Assembly (NCBI GenBank): GCA_034696485.1
Contig: JAQIWT010000002.1
Coordinates: 1-64,000, forward strand
Direction of reading: 5' to 3'
Source: Isohypsibius dastychi
Lineage: Eukaryota > Tardigrada > Eutardigrada > Parachela > Isohypsibiidae
Length of the DNA stretch: 64,000 nucleotides
Shown here in pieces: positions 58,301-64,000 of this stretch. Under the pieces are notes generated by a model, which was not told the DNA's origin, searched no databases, and worked only from the letters and a program-made list of their open reading frames with translations. The translations under genes were made by a program, and so were the position numbers. Position 1 is the first letter of the stretch. Every line of letters begins with the position of its first letter.

Positions 58301-59250
58301 AGTTTTGGTTGTTAAGGATTCCTTTGTAAATGTGTGATACTAGGATTGGTCATCCTTTCGGAGGCTATTGATTTTGAGTCAAGCAGTTCGTGCTATTGTC
58401 CGGTTTGCGTGTCAGAACGACCACCGAATGTGGGTGAACTGTGCGCAGTATCAGGACATGGGTCACAAACCACGGGAAGTGAGTATATTCGTTCTTCGTG
58501 CCAACATCCAACTGTTGTTCAAACGGTGCTGTTTTCCATGCAGCCTCCGATGTCAGTGATCTGGCGTGGGTGACACAAAGAACACTTCAGCAATCTGACG
58601 ATGGAACATGCTCGTACAATATTGATCCGGCTACAGATGAACTGACCATCCTCGAACAATTCATATGTGCTGGTACATAAGAGAAGTTCAAACAACCGTA
58701 CTGATGAATCTATGGTGACAGGGTTGTTTTTTAGGTGGCATAGTTGGGCAGGATTCTTGTCCGGGTGACAGGTTAGACTCATTCCCGTTTTTTTTTGTTA
58801 GAATCCGCTCATTGTTTCTGTTCGCAGTGGTGGCCCTTACGTTTGTTATGACTCAGTGTTTGGGTCTCACTACGGTAGCGAACGTTGGTTTATGGCCGTC
58901 GATTTTCCTTTGACCGATTTCTGTTTCTAGTCGCGGGAGTTGTCAGTTTTGGTGCTGATCCGTGCGGTCAGAATGTCGGTTCCCAGTACACCAAAGTATT
59001 TTTGAAAACCGAAAGTATCCGTTTTTGCAACCATTCATCTCTTTTTCATCAGGTGGCGTTTTATTTGACCTGGATTGATGCTAACGCCCCACTGGGAGAC
59101 GTGAATATCCAGTACACTGGAACAGCAACAACAACATTTGCCCCACAAGCTTCAAGCACAATCCGGGTGACCACTTCAGCTTCTGCGCCTGCACCTGCAC
59201 CTACTCCATCATCAATGCAGCCTTATTATAACATACGGCCACATAAATGA
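55376..59250 (+). CDS. Two-domain secreted serine protease (polyserase type): dead first domain, active second domain
   Basis: The start at 55376 gives MKCTFTETAHLLMLAALLWT, a signal peptide, then a basic pro-region (exon about 55640-55788). Domain 1: CGVPGTG, DPFGLASQF, activation-like RRPRIIGGLDSTPTQICWQ, CGGVIIGSQSILTAASCL with Ser where His57 should be, ETNDNDIG with Asp102, QDQCLGDNGGP with Asn where Ser195 should be, ending YIPWITANTPTG. Domain 2 repeats the plan: CGLSGTGEADPFGLAAQF, GHKIIGGIPAVPTEICWQ, SIIGTRTILTAAHCLQ, TFDNDIG, then QDSCPGDSGGPYV with Ser195 and Asp189. It keeps the full triad and predicts trypsin-like specificity. The tail is Ala/Pro/Thr-rich. About twenty short exons. 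No stop, signal peptide or promoter-like break separates the domains, so I model one gene; two genes remain possible. A poly(A) signal is at 59300. Confidence 0.8.
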
Positions 59251-59299
59251 CAACATTGATAACTGGCATGAAACTGGTTTTTGGTAGAGAAGTGAACAA

Positions 59300-59305
59300 A
59301 ATAAA
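59300..59305 (+). terminator. Poly(A) signal AATAAA for the protease gene
   Basis: Canonical hexamer 50 bases after the stop codon. Confidence 0.65.
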
Positions 59306-59397
59306 GCCAGCTCTACTCGTCGCTTGATTGAAAACCAAAACACAGCTTCGATCATCTCAGATTTAAAGAATACGATTTTACTGAACAGAGAAAGAGC

Positions 59398-59595
59398 ATG
59401 CGTAAAATCACATGCCCCGTGGTCATTAGCGCCATGATTGTGTCCTCGATTGCGGCTGATAAGTCATTGCTCTTTTCATACCTTTACTTCAATGTCTTGT
59501 TTTTGTCTGAAAAGTCTAACTGCGTTCAATATGGCGTGATGCAAGTTTCGATCATATCTCTTCATTCCTTCCTACTGCATTCCAAGCTGGCTTGA
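59398..59595 (+). CDS. Possible small secreted peptide or first-exon remnant
   Basis: A 65-codon frame with a real ATG at 59398. Its first 20 residues look like a signal peptide (MRKITCPVVISAMIVSSIAA). Nothing downstream is recognisable and there is no clear poly(A) signal before the next gene. It may be a small secreted protein, an isolated first exon or chance. Low confidence. Confidence 0.2.
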   Translation: MRKITCPVVISAMIVSSIAADKSLLFSYLYFNVLFLSEKSNCVQYGVMQVSIISLHSFLLHSKLA

Positions 59596-59611
59596 GTCTG
59601 TGTTATGGACA

Positions 59612-61205
59612 ATGGGAGAACGGTATTCCAGTATGTTTAGGCAGACTGTAGCTTACGTTTCCAAAGGGATTCGGCGTTCTTTGAAGCCTATCATACTCTT
59701 TGGTTTCTATTTGATGTGGACTATTCTTTCTGTGACTTCACCACCACAACAGAGCTTAAACAACGTTCCTGCATCATCAGACTTATTCCCGATCTCAAAT
59801 TTATCATATTCTGCGAACAGTAAGGGGTTACTCAGATGGTACCTCTCGAACGCTTCACTACATTATCCTTCTCCAAACCTGACCTCCATACCATCCCGAA
59901 ATCTTTGGCCCTCGAGTATACAGGATCATGACAGAATAGAAAACCAGTTATTGTTCAAACTGAAAAAGTCCGAAAACCGCAGTCGGATGAAAGTGATTCT
60001 CATTGCGGGAGAAGACCAGCCAAGTTACAGGCGGCCCCCTGCGGGACAAGCTGCGTTTCTTAGAAGCAAGTGTCCAGTTAACACATGCAAGTTTATGTAT
60101 GATGTTTCCAAAGCCAAGATTGCTGATCTGATCTGGTTTCAAGACGCCATCAACCCTTACTTCACCGAGGTTCGTTGGGAACTTCGAGCGTCTCGGTTTG
60201 TTCACTGATAGGAGGTTTACTTTAATTCTGAACGTCTTATGTAGGGCTACGTTCGGCCTGCTAAGCAGATCTGGATGATGTCAATGTTGGAAGCCCCTTA
60301 CCATACACCGGACTACTCTTTAATGGATGGAGTCAATGCTTTGAACTGGACAGCAAGGTACATCTGCATCGAAGCGTTTCAGCGATTGTTCTATAAACGT
60401 CTGTCTGACAGTTATCGATTGGATAGTGAACTGGTCACCCCCTATGAGAAATATGTTCTGTACGATCCAGCCGTCCGTGCGCAGCCTCAATCAATCGACT
60501 ATGCTAAAGAGAAGACAGGTGGTCAGAAAGTTGCTTGGTTTGTTTCGAATTGCGAAACAGCCAACAATCGCCTTGGATATGCCAAAGAGCTGTCCAAATA
60601 CATATCAGTCGATATTTATGGAAGATGCGGTCCTAACGTCTGTGAACGCGGAGATTTCCAGACATGTATGGAAATGCTAAAAACGGATTACAAGTTCTAT
60701 CTGTCATTCGAGGCAAGTGAGCTCTGATTTTTTGCTTGTTTACTTGACCTTTTTTGTTGAAGAACAGCAACTGTAAATGGTATATCACCGAGAAGCTATG
60801 GAAGGCTTACTTGGCCAATGTTATCCCGATAGTAATGGGTGCCCCGGTGGAACACTACGAGCTTGTCGCACCGCACAAGTCATTCATCCATGTTGACCAG
60901 TTCGAAAGTCCGGCGAAATTGGCGGAATATCTAAATTACCTCGACAAGAATGACACGGCTTATAACGCGTATTTTGAGTGGAAAGGAACTGGAGAGCTCA
61001 TTGATACCAAGTTCAACTGTCGACTTTGCGCGTATGAGACTGTAGCCCCAGATCACTAACACTATTTTTAGATACATTTTTCAGACTACTACATGCTGAC
61101 GGACCCCAACATGTGTACAGCAAGTTTGCGGAATGGTGGCAAGGCGACAAAGTGTGCTCCTCGAAAGCGTCCGTCAATCCAATCATTTTTGATATGGACT
61201 TTTGA
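59612..61205 (+). CDS. GT10 alpha-1,3-fucosyltransferase
   Basis: Golgi type II membrane enzyme that adds fucose to N-acetylglucosamine-containing glycans. The ATG at 59612 gives a short basic cytosolic tail, then a membrane anchor (PIILFGFYLMWTILSV) and a Ser/Pro-rich stem with NXS/T sites. The catalytic part has VRPAKQIWMMSMLEAPYHTP, NALNWTASYRLDSELVTPY (after removing an intron of about 50 bases near 60360-60410), KVAWFVSNCETANNRLGYAK, YISVDIYGRCG, then FENSNCKWYITEKLWKAYLA, PIVMGAPVEHYELVAPHKSF, VDQFESPAKLAEYL and FNCRLCALLHADGP. The last splice uses GTATGA at about 61034 and keeps CRLCALLH. The FEN|SNC junction uses a GC donor (GAG|GCAAGT). It ends NPIIFDMDF at 61205. Linkage type is inferred from the family. 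Confidence 0.9.
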
Positions 61206-61615
61206 TCTCAAAGCATTTCCTCCTCTTCTGACATACTAGGGGTCACAAAAAGGTGTCATTTGACGGCAAACTTGATAGCTTGCTATATCAAATGAAGTTT
61301 TCACCAAATTTTCGGTCCGACGTCAAGCCATCCATTGAGCCGACTCTCAAAATTTCTCTTTTTGCATTCAGCTGATTTGAGATTCCGATTCATCATGTTT
61401 GAAGTGGATTATGATCAAAATCGGTATAAATCTCCAATTTGAAGAGGCTTCCTTCGAAACAATGCGTCAACTCCTTGAAAAAGTCGTCATTTCATGTTCT
61501 GTAGACTCTTTTTCTGAGTTTATCTGCCATAGTCAGCAACTACCTGTTGTCATTATTTAATGCGTGAAAGCATCAGTTTTCACTCCAGTCCAAGGTTGCA
61601 CTTGAATCCGACGCC
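61206..61615. other. Intergenic; TATA-like TATTTAA at 61554-61560
   Basis: No gene. TATTTAA followed about 20 bases later by a TCAGTT initiator-like word makes a plausible promoter for the astacin-like gene. Confidence 0.35.
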
Positions 61616-62494
61616 ATGTTCATCGAGATCGTTTCTTTCGCGCTTCTAGCCGCAGTTGGGCAGTCCGCCATTTTCAACACTGACAGTCGTTATGGAAAAT
61701 GGGGGAAAGTAAACCCTGCCGATACGTTTGTCAAAGTCCCCTACTACATCGATATTGCGAAATACAGTTAAGGACGCGTTCTCGTGACTAAACATCCTAA
61801 TCTGTGAATATATTTTTTATGATTTATAGCTCCAGCAGAGTTGACCAATATCAACACAGCCATCACAAACTTCAATGCCGGTGGACTGGGCGCATGCATT
61901 AAGTACGAGGCCATCGCTGCGCCAACGTTTGTTCAGAATCGAGATTACGTGTTCATTTCCACCACTTCCAACGCTGGGTACGTAGTTTCTGTTCTTGCAA
62001 CCAAAGTGATCAAGTGTGATCAGCCAACTTTGTGCAACAGGGTCAGAGAGACAACATGTGCAACTGTGCCAGGCCGACAGTTCTCTCAGTTGGGTCAAGG
62101 CCAGAAACTTTACCTGGTCAACGGTCCAGGGGGTTGCACTGACGACGTGCGGGACATCATGCGCTATTTGACCATTGTAGCCTGTAGTATGCGCAATGAG
62201 TTCCAGCGCACAGATCGGACTATCACCGTGACCCCCACCAACATTGACCCTAGTCTGCAGGGACTTGGGCTTTATAATGTCTACGCGGCCGGTAAGTATG
62301 CAACGTGTCCGACCGCCACTGCTTTTGATCCGAACTCGATCACTATGGTCCAACCGACAAAATACGGAACTAATACGGCAGGAACAAAAGCTACTGTGTT
62401 TACTGGAGCAACAGTTCCAACAACTACGACCCTGAGTGTGAACGATTGTAACTGTTGTGCAGCCACATACAGCTGCACTGCAACTTGCTCTTGA
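61616..62494 (+). CDS. Secreted astacin-like protein lacking the zinc-binding site
   Basis: Two exons: 61616 to about 61767, and about 61832-62494, joined at KYT. The start gives a signal peptide (MFIEIVSFALLAAVGQSAIF). Astacin-like landmarks occur in order: VKVPYYIDIAKYTPAELTNI, INTAITNFNAGGLGACIKYE, NRDYVFISTTSNAGY, GGCTDDVRDI and QRTDRTITVTPTNIDPSLQG. The last two correspond to the Cys before the active helix and the DRD...V.I...NI.P segment after it. Between them, where astacins have HExxHxxGxxH, this protein reads RYLTIVACSMR. All three His, the Glu and the Gly are gone. It should therefore be catalytically dead, if the homology is right. The C-terminus is Thr-rich and then Cys-rich (NDCNCCAATYSCTATCS). 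The astacin assignment is by pattern, moderately secure. Confidence 0.65.
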
Positions 62495-62542
62495 ATCATG
62501 TACCTGTTTCTGTTCTTGCGAATCAAACGGATCAACTACAGT

Positions 62543-62548
62543 AATAAA
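62543..62548 (+). terminator. Poly(A) signal AATAAA for the astacin-like gene
   Basis: Canonical hexamer about 50 bases after the stop codon. Confidence 0.65.
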
Positions 62549-64000
62549 GAATTGGGTTGGTCACCAGTTGCTGCTAATTTGAGAAGATAAATCTACAGAA
62601 TAATCTGGATAGTGGCCTGATGAATTACATTCCAGTATACACAGAAGTCTTTAGATTTGCGATCCTGTGCCGGTGCGGAACTCGACGCTCTCCACTTTTT
62701 AGAACGAACCGCCAGAGCCCACTGACTTTGAATATGGGGGAAACTGACGGTCTGCTCTTTGTATATCGATAAGTGGTCCGTGACGATAATGACATAATGC
62801 CCCTCAGTTCAAACAAGCAGTACACTACAAACGAAATTGAGAATCGGAGTTCAGGCTCGTTTCAAGGCAGAGTGCTCCATGAAGCGGTGAGAAGTCCGCT
62901 CTTCACTTGCCTTGCTAAACGGACCAACTAGCTCAGGTCGAACGCATACGAACTGCTTTTCGTATGGTTTGAACAGTGAAGCTCATGATTTGAAAAGATA
63001 CTTTGGATTCAGATTTTTGTGTTTGTTGTTGATTGACAAAAGGGGTTGTGAAATTGACGACTTCCCACAAGTTGAGCATTTGCTACTTCCGCAGTTGTAG
63101 CGCCACCGAGTAAACTGACGGATTTTTGTGTATGCTGTTTCAAATGTACAGACCAAATCAACGCTGACAAAAGGTCACTCTCCTCTGTGTTGGGTAACAT
63201 GCAGTTTCAGAACTGTGACTTTCCACGGATTGATGTGATTACTGCAGGTGTCTGACTTCTAGAGCATTCCAGATGCAAATTCATCTTCACTATTCTGCGA
63301 TTAGCCTATAACGTCATAGACTTAATCTGATGAAGTTACAGATAAACGCACCCGATCAACGAACAACTTGCCACGACCTCGGGATAAGAACGTGAACAGA
63401 ATGTTCCGTTTTGTCAGAGATTTCGCTAATTTCAGGCAGTTTATGAGCTACAGTGACGTTAAAAAGGTATAAATAAAATAACAACTCTCATTCACTCGAA
63501 ATCTGATGACAAAGGTCGACTGGCAGCTCGCACCAGAAGTGGTGCGTCCTGATTTAATCACCCATTCTAGGCACGGAGTCAGCGTTTGAGCGGCGACTAA
63601 CTGAATTCATTGAGAAATCTCGTGATCTTCAGCGTGATTAGAAGCAAAAAATCGAATTTGCTAATAGGTTTTATTACTGAAACCAGTTTTTCAGCTGGCG
63701 AAATTCGATAAATGCTTATTAACTCTTACAGCAACGCAAATGCATCCTCATACATTTCTGTGAATAAACGCGTCTTCCTGTTGATTTGTCTTCGCGATAT
63801 GCACGCTTGTCACACAAATATCAAAAAACAATTTTTATTACTTGACCATTAGACATCCGTGCACCTTGTTTCTTACGATCTTTAAAACGGTGTGGCGCTT
63901 TAATTATCTAATCGGACTTCCTGGGCTTTAATCAGTTCGGAACATCACATCAGTCTGATTCTTCCAAAACTCATGAAACATTAAACGAAAGAATGAAATG
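62549..64000. other. Right-hand end of the window, no gene supported
   Basis: No exon with recognisable content. A TATA/initiator-like arrangement at 63468-63497 could start a gene that lies mainly beyond the window; the only frame after it is 27 codons. Confidence 0.4.
63468..63497 (+). promoter_or_regulatory. Candidate core promoter: TATAAATA plus TCATTC/TCACTC initiators
   Basis: TATAAATA at 63468-63475 is followed 20-25 bases later by TCATTC (63488-63493) and TCACTC (63492-63497), both fitting the arthropod initiator TCAKTY or close to it. No gene behind it is confirmed. Confidence 0.35.

Noticed and set aside
61034-61239. Alternative C-terminal reading frame of the fucosyltransferase ending at 61239
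   Set aside because: It breaks the CRLCALLH motif; the phase-2 splice that keeps this motif ends at 61205.
62549-64000. tRNA or other structured RNA genes
   Set aside because: Looked for acceptor-stem and TTCRANYC-type signals here and in other intergenic stretches; nothing convincing seen by eye.

Overview
This is a gene-dense window from a compact animal nuclear genome. Coding regions are split by many short introns (typically 50-100 bases, mostly GT...TTTCAG) and lie on both strands, often head-to-head or tail-to-tail. The gene content is metazoan: furin-like convertase, nicotinic receptor subunit, UFL1, MIOS, NOP58. A sulfakinin-type neuropeptide precursor (two amidated Asp-Tyr-Gly-X-Leu-Arg-Phe peptides) points to a panarthropod rather than a nematode. 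About 20 genes in 64 kb, together with expanded secreted proteases, fits a tardigrade best, or failing that another very compact arthropod-grade genome. The species assignment is inference.

Layout. Bases 1-3090: the 5' part of a minus-strand gene, then a repeat-rich stretch with an 8-bp satellite, a short inverted-repeat element and duplicated blocks. 3.1-10 kb (+): furin/PCSK-like convertase and an LCLAT1-like lysophospholipid acyltransferase. 10.2-12.9 kb (-): NOP58. 13.4-16.2 kb (+): UFL1, head-to-head with NOP58. 18-22.8 kb (+): SLC25A39/40 mitochondrial carrier and a BTB-kelch protein, followed by a decayed copy of the latter. 23.8-30.6 kb (-): a bacterial-type sorbosone dehydrogenase, an unassigned protein with a possible BC-box, and a ZnT-1-like zinc exporter. 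32.2-36.6 kb (+): alanine aminotransferase. 37.8-38.2 kb (-): sulfakinin precursor. 40.1-42.5 kb (-): PHF7/G2E3-like PHD/RING protein, head-to-head with MIOS (43.5-48.2 kb, +). 49.6-52.2 kb (+): a non-alpha nicotinic receptor subunit, tail-to-tail with a BTB/coiled-coil/tail-anchored protein (52.7-54.8 kb, -). 55.4-62.5 kb (+): a secretory cluster with a two-domain serine protease, an alpha-1,3-fucosyltransferase and an astacin-like protein. The last 1.5 kb shows no gene I can support.

Most genes are unrelated housekeeping or signalling genes placed close together; I see no operon-like functional grouping. The exception may be the 55-62.5 kb cluster. Its three secretory-pathway products include two that have lost catalytic residues: the first protease domain (His and Ser replaced) and the astacin-like domain (zinc site replaced). 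Other points of interest are the probable horizontally acquired dehydrogenase, a strong excess of the 9-mer ACCGGAAGT confined to about 3-54 kb, and several inverted-repeat elements sitting in introns and intergenic DNA.

Gene models were spliced by eye. Exon edges given as numbers are those I checked base by base; otherwise only the outer limits of the coding span are given.
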